DNA from: an uncultured Methylophilaceae bacterium
Lineage (GTDB): Bacteria; Pseudomonadota; Gammaproteobacteria; Burkholderiales; Methylophilaceae
Assembly (NCBI GenBank): GCA_903899965.1
Contig: CAIULB010000010.1
Coordinates: 1 to 64,000 of the forward strand
Length of the DNA stretch: 64,000 nucleotides
Direction: 5' to 3'
This document shows, one piece after another, positions 36,598-45,234 of this stretch; positions within the stretch are counted from its first letter, which is position 1; each line of letters begins with the position of its first letter. Position numbers and translations under genes: made by a program. The notes beneath the pieces are model-generated. The model saw nothing but the letters and a program-made list of their open reading frames with translations. It made no database searches and had not been told where the DNA came from.

Positions 36598-37587
36598 CTA
36601 ACTCATACGTGGTGAAAAGTTACGCGCTTCCATCCACTTACGAATACGCTCAGCATCACCAATTCTTGAGAACTTGCCCATTGAATCCAGGAATACCATC
36701 ACAACAGATTTGCCTGAAATCTCAGCCTGCATCACTAAACAACGACCGGCCTCACTAATATATCCTGTTTTAGAAAGGCCAATTACCCACTTCTGGCTGT
36801 TATTTCGTACAAGCAAGTTAGTGTTCGAAAAATTTACCGGATTACGATAACCATGCACGTTAAATTCTTGAGATGCTGTAGTGCTGACTTGTCTAATTTG
36901 AGGATAGTTATAAGCCGCACGAACCATCTTTGAAAGATCTGCTGCAGTAGAAACATTCTCACTATGCAAACCTGTAGAGTCTACAAAATGTGAACTCGAC
37001 ATACCTAAAGCATGCGCTTTTTCATTCATAGCACTAACGAATGCACTAATACCGCCTGGATAGTTTCGACCCAAGGCTGAAGCTGCTCTATTCTCTGAGG
37101 ACATAATTGCCATGTGTAACAATTCGGCACGGGTCAACTGCGAACCAACTGGCAATTTAGAGCTAGAGCCTTTGAAGGTATCAACATCCGCATCCGTCAC
37201 TTCTAATACTTCATCCATAGGCAGATGCGCATCTAACATCACCATCGCAGTCATCAATTTTGTCACTGAAGCAATTGGAGTTTGAGTATTAATATTTTTA
37301 GCGAAAAGAATCTCACCAGTCGACTGGTCCATTACTAAGGCTTTTGCTGATGCAAGTTGCGGCTCACCTGAAATACTTTTACCACGCGGTTCGTCTACTT
37401 CAAAGCTCGCTTTTTGAATATGGCTCTTATGAAGAGCTAAAGGCTTATGCGGTTTAGAAACTGCTTCTGATTGAATATCAATTTTGCGATGAACGCGCTC
37501 CTGGTGTTTTTTATGAGCAGCATCAGCAGAGCTGAATGGCAATGAAATTGCTAAGGCAATACTGAATGCAATTACTTTTGATGCCAT
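36598..37587 (-). CDS. pbpG: D-alanyl-D-alanine endopeptidase (PBP7/8 type, S11 family)
   Basis: Periplasmic serine peptidase cutting peptidoglycan crosslinks. ATG at 37587 follows AGGGGT and gives a clean signal peptide (MASKVIAFSIALAISLPFSSADA); an upstream in-frame ATG at 37650 spoils it. The 329 residues then have SVTK (Ser107, Lys110), SEN (164-166) and KTG (273-275), the complete S11 active site. A Lys/His-rich linker spans about 24-60. Convergent with topA. Confidence 0.9.
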   Translation of the reverse strand: MASKVIAFSIALAISLPFSSADAAHKKHQERVHRKIDIQSEAVSKPHKPLALHKSHIQKASFEVDEPRGKSISGEPQLASAKALVMDQSTGEILFAKNINTQTPIASVTKLMTAMVMLDAHLPMDEVLEVTDADVDTFKGSSSKLPVGSQLTRAELLHMAIMSSENRAASALGRNYPGGISAFVSAMNEKAHALGMSSSHFVDSTGLHSENVSTAADLSKMVRAAYNYPQIRQVSTTASQEFNVHGYRNPVNFSNTNLLVRNNSQKWVIGLSKTGYISEAGRCLVMQAEISGKSVVMVFLDSMGKFSRIGDAERIRKWMEARNFSPRMS

Positions 37588-37753
37588 AGGATGACCCCTA
37601 TTTGTTGAATCGTTATTGATCTTAACCAAATTACCTTGATTTGTCATCAAGATAGCGCATTTTTGTAAGCCATCTTGTGAGAATAATTAATATTTATTCA
37701 TTTTAATCGGTTTGTGCGAAAATAAAAGCCTAATTTAATTTGGCAAAAGCAGC

Positions 37754-38140
37754 ATGAAAATCGACAGCAACTTGTACTACACAAGCGAGCATCTTTGGAT
37801 AAATACCAACGAACATGGCGAGTATTTAAGTGGGATTACAGACTATGCGCAAGACTTATTAGGTGACATCGTGTTTGTAGAGTTTCCAGAAATTGGGGCA
37901 ACAATCACTGCTGGAAAACCTTGCGGTTTAGTCGAATCAGTGAAAACTGGTTCAGATTTACATGCGCCATTGGATGGCGTTGTGACAGAAATCAATACAA
38001 CCCTGCAAGTAAATCCTGAGCAAATTAACGATTCGCCTTATAAAACTTGGATTTTTAAATTCAAACCCAACAACCCAGACGACAGTAAAAATCTCCTAGA
38101 TGCAAAAGCTTATGAGAGCATACTCGGTGAAACGAGCTAA
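37754..38140 (+). CDS. gcvH: Glycine cleavage H protein-like lipoyl carrier
   Basis: Lipoylated carrier of the glycine cleavage system. The 128 residues have GITDYAQDLLGDIVFVEFPEIG and the lipoyl-Lys64 in VESVKTGSDLHAP. Length and fold are those of GcvH, but neither gcvT nor gcvP is near, and the ESVKTGSDL context differs a little from the common ESVKAASD. Lipoate-binding proteins of the sulfur-oxidising sHdr system are GcvH homologues and are an alternative that position alone cannot exclude. Ends overlapping the convergent unknown gene by 4 bp. Confidence 0.85.
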   Translation: MKIDSNLYYTSEHLWINTNEHGEYLSGITDYAQDLLGDIVFVEFPEIGATITAGKPCGLVESVKTGSDLHAPLDGVVTEINTTLQVNPEQINDSPYKTWIFKFKPNNPDDSKNLLDAKAYESILGETS

Positions 38141-39114
38141 CTGGCACCTTCTTGCGGATGTGATGTCACCAAGCGAACAGAGCGAATCATTGACTCAATT
38201 TCACCATTCACCTGCGCACTTATTTCTTGGCGCATAATAGGTAACTCATCAGCAAAAGCTTGATGTATTCTATCTTTAATCAATTGCTCAAGTTCTGGCA
38301 CTTCGCCCCTTAATGCATTCTCAAAATCTTGCTTGGTTGTTTGAGCAAAAGCAGACATTTCTGCAAACAAATCCGTTTTAATTTGCATTGAAGCTAAGGC
38401 ATAAATACTCGGCAGTGTTTCATTCATTTTTATACCGAGCTCTTGGCTCGCATCTTCTTGCAAGCTACTCAATTGGTCTGCTAATGCCTCTTTAGCTTGC
38501 ACGATAATAGTTTGATATATCTCAGGCAAGTCGCGCACTAAATCTTGACCCATCTTTTCTAAAGTGGCTTCATGAAATTCGGCAACTTTCTGTTGCAATG
38601 TATCGGTAACTCTTTCTATTGTTGATGTTTGCAAGTCCAGCAAACGCGCATTCACTTTTTCAATAAGAGCGCCTTCAAGTTGCGGCATAACCTGCTCAAA
38701 CTCGTCACGCAACGCTAAAATCGATTCCTGTTGAAGTTTCCCTAACTTTTCAAGCGTATCTACCTGAAAAATCTTAGCGCACGCTTGATACATTTGTGGA
38801 ACTTCTGTCGCCAAATCTGCCTTGGCTTTATCTATGAAGTCGCCTGTATCACGAATTAAATCTTGCTGTGCCGATTTCAAAGAATTGGCCATCTGAGATT
38901 GAAGCTCCTGACTAAGCAAAGGACGCAATTCATCAAGGATTTCTTTTTTGATCGTTTCATTTTGATGCGATAGCGTTGCTTGAGCCAAAGCTTTTTCCAA
39001 TTGTGGCTTCAGTTGCTCAATCGCAAACTCAAAAAATGCCGGCGTCAATACAGGCTGTTCTGTTGCCGCATAAACTTGGGTCACTACGGGAATGTTTTCT
39101 TGTTCAGATGCCAT
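38137..39114 (-). CDS. Uncharacterised helical repeat protein
   Basis: A 325-residue protein I do not recognise. It has no signal peptide, no Cys-rich motif and a single Cys (residue 112), and looks almost entirely amphipathic helix rich in Glu, Gln, Leu and Ala. A motif of acidic/polar-x-[VL]-P-x-[ILM] recurs at Pro106, 144, 197, 235, 273 and 292, with spacings of 38, 53, 38, 38 and 19, i.e. mainly multiples of 19. This suggests helical hairpins punctuated by prolines, as in apolipoprotein-like or long coiled-coil proteins. It precedes holC by 29 bp on the same strand (holC is upstream), so it is probably the third gene of pepA-holC. Confidence 0.7.
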   Translation of the reverse strand: MASEQENIPVVTQVYAATEQPVLTPAFFEFAIEQLKPQLEKALAQATLSHQNETIKKEILDELRPLLSQELQSQMANSLKSAQQDLIRDTGDFIDKAKADLATEVPQMYQACAKIFQVDTLEKLGKLQQESILALRDEFEQVMPQLEGALIEKVNARLLDLQTSTIERVTDTLQQKVAEFHEATLEKMGQDLVRDLPEIYQTIIVQAKEALADQLSSLQEDASQELGIKMNETLPSIYALASMQIKTDLFAEMSAFAQTTKQDFENALRGEVPELEQLIKDRIHQAFADELPIMRQEISAQVNGEIESMIRSVRLVTSHPQEGAS

Positions 39115-39143
39115 GAGACTCTCAATTAATCAAAACTTGCTGA

Positions 39144-39569
39144 CTAAATACCTTTGCCAGCAGCGTCGTAGCTTTTAATTTCATATCCGCGGTCGCGATA
39201 AAACTTATAGCGAACGCGGGCATCTGCTTTATCTGCTTCATCGACCCCCACAATTTCTATCAATCGTCTAAAACGACTAAAGAAAAGGGGCTGTGAATGC
39301 TGCAAATTAACCAGCACTTCATCATGAAAAAGTTTCTCACCTTGCCAATCTACAACAATTGGCGCTGCTGAGGCTAAGGCATCAGTCGCTAAATAATTAG
39401 GCAAAAACTGCTGAGGTAAACTCCATAAATACTGCTGTATTTCTGTAGCTGCCTCTTTGTTCTTTGTAAACATCAACAACTTAACATTTTTAGCGATAGC
39501 TTTTTCACTGAGTTCTGCTAGTTTTTGTAACTTATCTTCTACATTAAAGAAAAATTCAACACGCGTCAT
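39144..39569 (-). CDS. holC: DNA polymerase III chi subunit
   Basis: Chi connects the clamp loader to SSB during replication. The 141 residues begin TRVEFFFNVEDKLQKLAELSEKA and carry the family elements PQQFLPNYLA and VDWQGEKLFHDEVLVNL with FSRFRRLIEIVG. It follows pepA by 6 bp, the classic pepA-holC pair. Confidence 0.93.
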   Translation of the reverse strand: MTRVEFFFNVEDKLQKLAELSEKAIAKNVKLLMFTKNKEAATEIQQYLWSLPQQFLPNYLATDALASAAPIVVDWQGEKLFHDEVLVNLQHSQPLFFSRFRRLIEIVGVDEADKADARVRYKFYRDRGYEIKSYDAAGKGI

Positions 39570-39575
39570 TTGCTA

Positions 39576-41096
39576 TTAAGCCTTTGCTGCTCGATGCTTT
39601 AGAAACTGAGTTAATAATGGCACTGGACGGCCTGTAGATCCTTTTTCCTTGCCAGACTTCCAAGCGGTGCCTGCAATATCCAAATGTGCCCAATGATATT
39701 TCTTGGTGAAACGAGATAAGAAACAAGCTGCTGTAATACTACCGCCCGCACGTCCCCCAATATTCGCGATATCCGCAAAATTGCTATCTAATTGAGGCTG
39801 GTACTCCTCCCACAAAGGCATGTGCCAAGCTCGGTCTAACGCATCTTCACCCGCAGCGAGCAATTCTTTTGCTAAACGATCTTGATTGCTAAATAAGCCA
39901 CTTGCATGATGTCCCAAAGCAATCACACAAGCGCCAGTCAATGTGGCAATATCAATCACCGCAGACGGCTCAAATTTTTCAGCATAGGTGAGCGCGTCAC
40001 ATAAAATTAAACGGCCTTCAGCATCAGTATTCAACACTTCAATTGTTTGTCCAGACATGCTGGTTAATACGTCCCCTGGGCGAATGGCATCAGCGTCAGG
40101 CATATTCTCACACGCTGGAATCACACCAATTACATTAAGCGGCAAATCCATTTCAGCAATCGCCTTGAATGTACCCAAAACGCTTGCTGCGCCGCACATG
40201 TCATATTTCATCTCATCCATTTCGGCGCCAGGCTTGAGCGAAATGCCTCCTGTATCAAACGTAATGCCCTTACCTACCAAGACCACTGGCTTTTGATCTT
40301 TTTTTCCTTGTAAATGTTGAAGCACGATTAGCTTAGGTGGCTGCGCGCTACCTTGCGCCACTCCCAAAAATGAGCCCATTCCTAACTTTTTCATTTCTTC
40401 ACGTTCTAATACTTGAACAGTGAGGCCATGTGTTTTTACCATTGCCAAAGCCTGCTCAGCCAAGTAGGTCGGCGTACAAACGTTAGGTGGTAAGTTGCCC
40501 AAATCTTTCGCAAAACTCACGCCCGCTGAAACTGCCAAACCTTGCTTCAAGGCATCTTTCGCAGATTGATTATCATCAGTCTCTGCCACATGGATCTCTA
40601 GCTTAGTAATGCCCTGGGTCGCAGCTTTATCTGCTTTGTCTTTTTTGCCCTTCATCACATCAAAACGGTACAAAGCATCATTAACTGCCTCAACCATCTG
40701 AGCGACTTTCCAAGCAGCGACTTGTTTTTTATCGTCAGCATTGAGCACATCAACTTCAGCTAAAAAGCTTGCTACATCATTTGCACCTGTTTTAGAGAGG
40801 GCATTAACAGAAGCAATCACCGCTTTGCGATAGCTCTTTTCACTGAGCTCACCCTGCTTGCCTAAGCCAACCAATAAAACACGTTCAGCATTTGCGCCAA
40901 CGACCGCTTGCAAGAGCAGAGTTGAACCCAGCTTGCCATCCATGTCGCCACGCTTTAATACTTTGGCTAAGAAGCCCTCAGACGAATCGTCAATTGACTT
41001 CGCAGAATGGCTTAACTTGCCTGACTCATACACACCAACAATCACGCAATCATTACGTTGTTTTTCCGATTTACCGCTTTTTATGCTAAATTCCAT
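39576..41096 (-). CDS. pepA: Leucyl aminopeptidase (M17)
   Basis: Hexameric dizinc aminopeptidase; PepA also acts as a DNA-binding protein in E. coli. ATG at 41096 is preferred over 41105 because AAGGA is eight bases from it. The 506 residues contain VGKGITFDTGGISLKP, the metal-site NTDAEGRLILCDAL and the C-terminal GTAWKSGKEKGSTGRPV. First gene of pepA-holC-unknown, divergent from lptF. Confidence 0.95.
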   Translation of the reverse strand: MEFSIKSGKSEKQRNDCVIVGVYESGKLSHSAKSIDDSSEGFLAKVLKRGDMDGKLGSTLLLQAVVGANAERVLLVGLGKQGELSEKSYRKAVIASVNALSKTGANDVASFLAEVDVLNADDKKQVAAWKVAQMVEAVNDALYRFDVMKGKKDKADKAATQGITKLEIHVAETDDNQSAKDALKQGLAVSAGVSFAKDLGNLPPNVCTPTYLAEQALAMVKTHGLTVQVLEREEMKKLGMGSFLGVAQGSAQPPKLIVLQHLQGKKDQKPVVLVGKGITFDTGGISLKPGAEMDEMKYDMCGAASVLGTFKAIAEMDLPLNVIGVIPACENMPDADAIRPGDVLTSMSGQTIEVLNTDAEGRLILCDALTYAEKFEPSAVIDIATLTGACVIALGHHASGLFSNQDRLAKELLAAGEDALDRAWHMPLWEEYQPQLDSNFADIANIGGRAGGSITAACFLSRFTKKYHWAHLDIAGTAWKSGKEKGSTGRPVPLLTQFLKHRAAKA

Positions 41097-41156
41097 TGAA
41101 TACATCCTTTTCGCTTAATATCGTTGAATTATCCTGCGTTTTGGTTTGAAATCAAA

Positions 41157-41188
41157 ATTTTGTACAAAATCATTATTAACCATACTTT
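41157..41188 (+). promoter_or_regulatory. lptF promoter with overlapping palindrome
   Basis: TTGTAC (41160-41165), a 17-base spacer and TACTTT (41183-41188) form a fair promoter about 30 bp before lptF. The perfect 14-base palindrome ATTTTGTACAAAAT (41157-41170) covers the -35 box and would be a natural repressor site in the pepA-lptF divergent region. Confidence 0.4.
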
Positions 41189-41218
41189 TTAAACATTAAA
41201 GCAAAAGACTAGCCAAGT

Positions 41219-42307
41219 ATGATCTTCAAACGATCACTCCTTCACGAGTTATTCCAAACGGCCACTGGCGCTTTTGCCGTGCTTTTTGGCATATTCATCG
41301 CGCAACGAGTGACCTATTACATCGGAATTGCGGCAAACGGCAGCATCGCAAGCAATGCAATTAACACTTTACTTGGCTTTAGTATGCTCAAATTCTTGCC
41401 GATGCTATTGTCACTCACGCTGTTTTTGGCTGTTCTACTGACGCTCACTCGCCAGTATCGTGACAGCGAAATGATCATTTGGTTTAGTGCTGGTCAGGGA
41501 TTGGCGGCTTGGATAAGGCCCACATTGTCTTTTTCCATACCGATCATTGTGCTCATCTCATTTCTAAGTCTATTTGTGACCCCTTGGGCAACTAACAAAA
41601 GCGCTGATTATAAAACCCAACTTAAAAGACAAGACGAGCTTGCAACCATCACACCTGGCGTATTCAAAGAATCACAACAAGCCAATCGCGTTTACTTTGT
41701 TGAAGCTTTCGACAAACTTGGTACAACGGTTAAAAACGTTTTTATTCAGTCTGTACAACATCAACAACTCGGGGTGATTGTAGCCAAACAAGGCTATCGT
41801 GAAACCATGCCTAATCATGATAATTTTTTAATCATGGAGCAAGGTCGCCGCTACGAGGGAAAGCCTGGGTCAGCAGAATTCACTTCAACGACGTTTGAAA
41901 AATATGCTGTGCGCATTGAAGCGAAAGAGACTAAAGAAGCACCAGTTGTTGTTATGCAAGCGGTTCCAAGTAGCGTCTTAATTAAAGAGCCTAGCCCAGC
42001 CCACAATGCTGAAATTCAAGGACGTATCGCAATTCCTATTTCCGCATTAATTCTAGTATTGCTTGCCATTCCACTAAGCTTTGTGGATCCTCGCTCTGGT
42101 CGCTCTGGCAACATGGCGGTGGCTATTCTGATTTATATCATTTACAACAATATGATTAGCATCAGCCAAGCCTGGCTAGTGCAAGGAAAACTAAGTCCTA
42201 TAATTGGTCTATGGCCAGTACATCTGGTGTTTTTATCAATCACTGTTTATTTATATTACCGTCGCGCCTTCCAGTTGCCTTTATTTCCAAATTGGCCACG
42301 CAAATGA
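41219..42307 (+). CDS. lptF: LPS export ABC transporter permease LptF
   Basis: One of two permeases that lift lipopolysaccharide out of the inner membrane into the Lpt bridge. The 362 residues have the YjgP/YjgQ layout: helices near 15-35, 50-75 and 95-117, a jellyroll periplasmic domain (about 130-245) and three C-terminal helices. Typical motifs are RQYRDSEMIIWFSAGQG and RIAIPISALILVLLAIPLSFVDPRSGRSG. Its TGA overlaps the lptG ATG. Confidence 0.95.
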   Translation: MIFKRSLLHELFQTATGAFAVLFGIFIAQRVTYYIGIAANGSIASNAINTLLGFSMLKFLPMLLSLTLFLAVLLTLTRQYRDSEMIIWFSAGQGLAAWIRPTLSFSIPIIVLISFLSLFVTPWATNKSADYKTQLKRQDELATITPGVFKESQQANRVYFVEAFDKLGTTVKNVFIQSVQHQQLGVIVAKQGYRETMPNHDNFLIMEQGRRYEGKPGSAEFTSTTFEKYAVRIEAKETKEAPVVVMQAVPSSVLIKEPSPAHNAEIQGRIAIPISALILVLLAIPLSFVDPRSGRSGNMAVAILIYIIYNNMISISQAWLVQGKLSPIIGLWPVHLVFLSITVYLYYRRAFQLPLFPNWPRK

Positions 42308-43374
42308 AGATCGTAAACAGATATCTAATTAAAGAGGCAAGCTACAGCATTCTGCTCATTATGGCAGCCTTGCTTGCAATGTTTGCTTTCTTTGATTTGC
42401 TTCAAGAGCTAGAAAGCGTTGGCAAAGGCACTTATGGCATAGGGAAAATTATCCTTTTTGTATTATTAAGTGCACCAGGTCATATTTATGAAATCGTCCC
42501 TGTTGCTGTTCTGATTGGCACCATTTACTCACTTGGCCAATTGTCCCGAAACTCAGAGCTCATCATTATGCGCGTGAGTGGCATGTCGATCCTTAATATC
42601 GGCATCACACTATTACGCATAGGCTTAGTGTTCGCATTAATTACGTTTATTGTGGGCGAAGCAATTACACCAATTAGTGAAAAAACAGCGCATCGCATGC
42701 GCATCAAGGCCATTGATTCCGTGATTGCGCAAGATTTTCGTTCTGGATTATGGGTAAAGGACGGCAAAAACTTCGTGAACGTCGAACAAGTACTGCCAGA
42801 CGCACAACTGGTTAACATTCACATCTATGAGTTTGATGAAAATTTCCAGATGAAGGCAATCAACCAAGCGAAAACCGGCACATTCAATGGCGAAACTTGG
42901 GATTTAACAGACTTAACAAAAACGAATTTAAGTAAAACCAATGTCAAATCTATCCACTTAGCTAAATCACAATGGAAATCATTGATTAGACCAGAGCTAA
43001 TGAACATTTTATTGGTTGTTCCAGAGAAAATGTCGGCGTGGAATTTATATTCTTACATTTCACATCTGAATAAAAACAAGCAGAAAACTTCGCGATACGA
43101 GATCGCTTTATGGGCTAAATTAGTTTACCCAATGGCTTGTTTAGTTATGGTTATGCTCGCTCTGCCATTTGGATTTTTGCACCAACGTTCAGGAGGAGTC
43201 GCAACCAAGCTGTTTGCAGGAGTATTACTAGGGATTGTGTATCAAGTCCTTAATAAAGTATCGCTGCACTTGGGATTGCTCAATGACTGGACTGCATTCT
43301 CAAGCGCCGTTATGCCAACCTTTTTATTCTTACTCACGGGTATTTTGATGCTAGTGTGGGTAGAAACGCAATAA
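42304..43374 (+). CDS. lptG: LPS export ABC transporter permease LptG
   Basis: Second Lpt permease. The true start is ATG 42304 inside ATGA shared with lptF; a longer in-frame ORF reaching back to 42211 would overlap lptF implausibly. The 356 residues show KIVNRYLIKEASYSILLIMAALLAMFAFFDLLQEL and LGQLSRNSELIIMRVSGMS, then the periplasmic jellyroll and C-terminal helices (LVMVMLALPFGFLHQRSGG). LptB is encoded elsewhere. Confidence 0.95.
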   Translation: MKIVNRYLIKEASYSILLIMAALLAMFAFFDLLQELESVGKGTYGIGKIILFVLLSAPGHIYEIVPVAVLIGTIYSLGQLSRNSELIIMRVSGMSILNIGITLLRIGLVFALITFIVGEAITPISEKTAHRMRIKAIDSVIAQDFRSGLWVKDGKNFVNVEQVLPDAQLVNIHIYEFDENFQMKAINQAKTGTFNGETWDLTDLTKTNLSKTNVKSIHLAKSQWKSLIRPELMNILLVVPEKMSAWNLYSYISHLNKNKQKTSRYEIALWAKLVYPMACLVMVMLALPFGFLHQRSGGVATKLFAGVLLGIVYQVLNKVSLHLGLLNDWTAFSSAVMPTFLFLLTGILMLVWVETQ

Positions 43375-43376
43375 AA

Positions 43377-43790
43377 CTACTTCTTGGGCAGCTCGACTAA
43401 ACGGCTACCTGTAAATCTATCGTGTAAATATAAGCCTTCTCTGTCAAATATCGCCCATAGAAAACCTAAGCCAAAAAACATCAAACTAAAGCTAGCAATC
43501 ACATATCGTCGAACCGCTTGCCCTAGCGACAATGGATTCCCATCAAGCCTAAGCAACTGAATACGCCAAGTCTGCATAGCTAATGTTTGGCCGCTTTTTA
43601 CCCAACAATAGACAAAATAAACACCTATGATTAACCATGAATACATAAAAAAAAGGTGCTGCTCGAAATCAGAATGTGGGTCACCCATTAAGGCCCGATA
43701 AACAACGCCTGCTACAAATAAGATAGCAAATACCAAGATGCTTTCATAAAGCATACAAGCAATACGTTTGAATAAAGAAATAGAATTCAT
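43377..43790 (-). CDS. RDD family membrane protein
   Basis: A 137-residue membrane protein with three helices (about 13-33, 46-66 and 93-113). The RDD signature at the N-terminus reads FKRIACMLYESILVF, with Glu in place of the usual Asp after Tyr, while the C-terminal Asp (FDREGLYLHDRFTGSRLV) is intact. Function of the family is unclear. Last gene of the sigma-DUF3619-DUF3106 unit; its ATG directly follows the DUF3106 stop. Confidence 0.82.
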   Translation of the reverse strand: MNSISLFKRIACMLYESILVFAILFVAGVVYRALMGDPHSDFEQHLFFMYSWLIIGVYFVYCWVKSGQTLAMQTWRIQLLRLDGNPLSLGQAVRRYVIASFSLMFFGLGFLWAIFDREGLYLHDRFTGSRLVELPKK

Positions 43791-44240
43791 TTAGCGACCA
43801 ACATCTTCTGTGCCAAAAATTTCAGGGCGTTGCGTCCTCAACTCTTGCCGTTTTTCCGGTGAAGCGTCACGATATTCATTCCATTGCTTGCGAAGCTCTT
43901 CTTTTTTCTCTGGTGCAAGAGACTTAAATTGCTGAAAGCGTTTGCGCGCATTTTCTCTCTCAAACGGGGTCATTCTGCTCCAACTAGTCAAACGTTGCTG
44001 AACACGTTCTTGGCGGTCTATCGGCATTTTTGGGTAATCATGTGCGATTTCCAACATGCGCTCACGTTGCCAAGGACGAAGATTGTCCCAGTCATCCGCA
44101 AGCGGTGCCAACACCTTTTTTTGGTCGTCATTTAGCGAAGCCCAAGGCTTATCTAAATCACCTTCTGCTATCGCAAAATGCGAAAACAAAAAAGAAATGC
44201 AAGCAACAAGAATTATTGCTGCGTATTTTCTGACAGCCAT
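43791..44240 (-). CDS. DUF3106 periplasmic protein
   Basis: A 149-residue exported protein of unknown function. A signal peptide (about 1-25, ending FAIA) is followed by helical segments full of Trp, Arg and Glu with a repeated pattern of W..L, R.R and P..R (PLADDWDNLRPWQRERML, RLTSWSRMTPFERENARKRF, KRQELRTQRPEIF). The look is like CpxP/Spy-type periplasmic helical proteins, though homology is not claimed. It overlaps DUF3619 by 28 bp. Association with the sigma factor suggests an envelope-sensing role. Confidence 0.8.
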   Translation of the reverse strand: MAVRKYAAIILVACISFLFSHFAIAEGDLDKPWASLNDDQKKVLAPLADDWDNLRPWQRERMLEIAHDYPKMPIDRQERVQQRLTSWSRMTPFERENARKRFQQFKSLAPEKKEELRKQWNEYRDASPEKRQELRTQRPEIFGTEDVGR

Positions 44241-44623
44241 GTACCAAAACCCTCATTTGAATATACTTCCGGGGGTAAATCGGAAGCCAATAAGTAGGCA
44301 TCGCCTTTTTCAGCATCTTCTTGATTAGCAATATTTTGCATGGCCAACAATGCAAGCAAACCTAAACCACACATCATCAGCGTGACCAATAAGCGATGCT
44401 GATGCCAATAATTTCCAAATAATTTTATTACGCCATTTTGGCTAATCACCATACCAGAAGACGGGCTTGCCATATTTGCTAGAGCTTGTTGACTTGCATA
44501 ATTAAGCTTAGAAGCTATTCGTGCATCAATATTTGATGCTTGCTCATCCAGGAGCGATGCAATGCGTTCAGCGAGCGCTTGGTCGCGAAGTTCTGCTTGT
44601 TGATTCTCAGTTTCAACTTTCAT
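44213..44623 (-). CDS. DUF3619 single-span protein, candidate anti-sigma factor
   Basis: The 136 residues comprise a cytoplasmic helical part (1-76), one transmembrane helix (77-97) and a short outside tail. This is the layout of anti-sigma factors, and it lies immediately downstream of an ECF-type sigma gene, overlapping it by 11 bp. The conserved DERIAxxL-type opening reads AERIASLLDEQASNIDARIASKL. ATG at 44623 is chosen for spacing to AAGGAG. No zinc-binding anti-sigma motif is seen, so the role is inferred. Confidence 0.75.
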   Translation of the reverse strand: MKVETENQQAELRDQALAERIASLLDEQASNIDARIASKLNYASQQALANMASPSSGMVISQNGVIKLFGNYWHQHRLLVTLMMCGLGLLALLAMQNIANQEDAEKGDAYLLASDLPPEVYSNEGFGTWLSENTQQ

Positions 44624-45230
44624 CATCTACTCCTTTCTCAAATGATAGCGGGCGTGCCAATAATTGCTCAACCAAGCCATGTTTTTCTAATGTTGCTGCT
44701 AAAGCTCGCACTGCGCGGGAACAATGTGTTTTGACACTGCCTTGGGAGCAACCCATCGCAAGTGCAGTTTCCGCCACATCCATATCTTCCCAGTAACGCA
44801 TTACAAAGGCTTCTCGTTGACGAGCAGGAAGCTTAGTTAAAGCATCTTCAATGAATGCCATCGTTTGGCGCTGCTCTAACTGCGCCTCCGGCTCAACTCT
44901 CGCATCGTTATCAGTCGATGTAAGCACCTCAAGCGGATCAGAGTCCTCACCATCTTCACCCGTAACGCTAAAAGACGAAAGTAAAGATGTCCAAATATTC
45001 CTGACCTTTTGCCGACGCCAAAAGTCGCGCATCGTATTTTGCAAAATTCGCTGAAACAGCATAGGAAATTCATTCGCAGGCCTCATTGCATACTTCTCAG
45101 CCAATTTCATCATCGCGTCTTGCACAATATCCAACGCAGCATCTTCATCACGCACTGCATAAGCAGTTTGCTTAAAGGCTCTGCGCTCTACCTGAGTAAG
45201 AAAATCCGATAATTCTTGTCGAGTTGCCAT
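44613..45230 (-). CDS. ECF-type RNA polymerase sigma factor
   Basis: Sigma-70 family factor of 205 residues with region 2 (AYAVRDEDAALDIVQDAMMKLAEKY, then RILQNTMRDFWRRQKVR) and region 4 (ALTKLPARQREAFVMRYWEDMDVAETALAMGCSQGSVKTHCSRAVRAL). The linker is long and acidic (SVTGEDGEDSDPLE). The first ATG (45230) lacks a good ribosome-binding site and sits five bases after a long inverted repeat; a TTG at 45263 is an alternative. It heads the unit with DUF3619, DUF3106 and the RDD protein. Confidence 0.9.
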   Translation of the reverse strand: MATRQELSDFLTQVERRAFKQTAYAVRDEDAALDIVQDAMMKLAEKYAMRPANEFPMLFQRILQNTMRDFWRRQKVRNIWTSLLSSFSVTGEDGEDSDPLEVLTSTDNDARVEPEAQLEQRQTMAFIEDALTKLPARQREAFVMRYWEDMDVAETALAMGCSQGSVKTHCSRAVRALAATLEKHGLVEQLLARPLSFEKGVDDES

Positions 45231-45234
45231 TTGT

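Noticed and set aside
37754-38140. Firm call of an sHdr lipoate-binding protein
   Set aside because: Length and motifs are those of GcvH and no shdr genes are near; kept only as an alternative.
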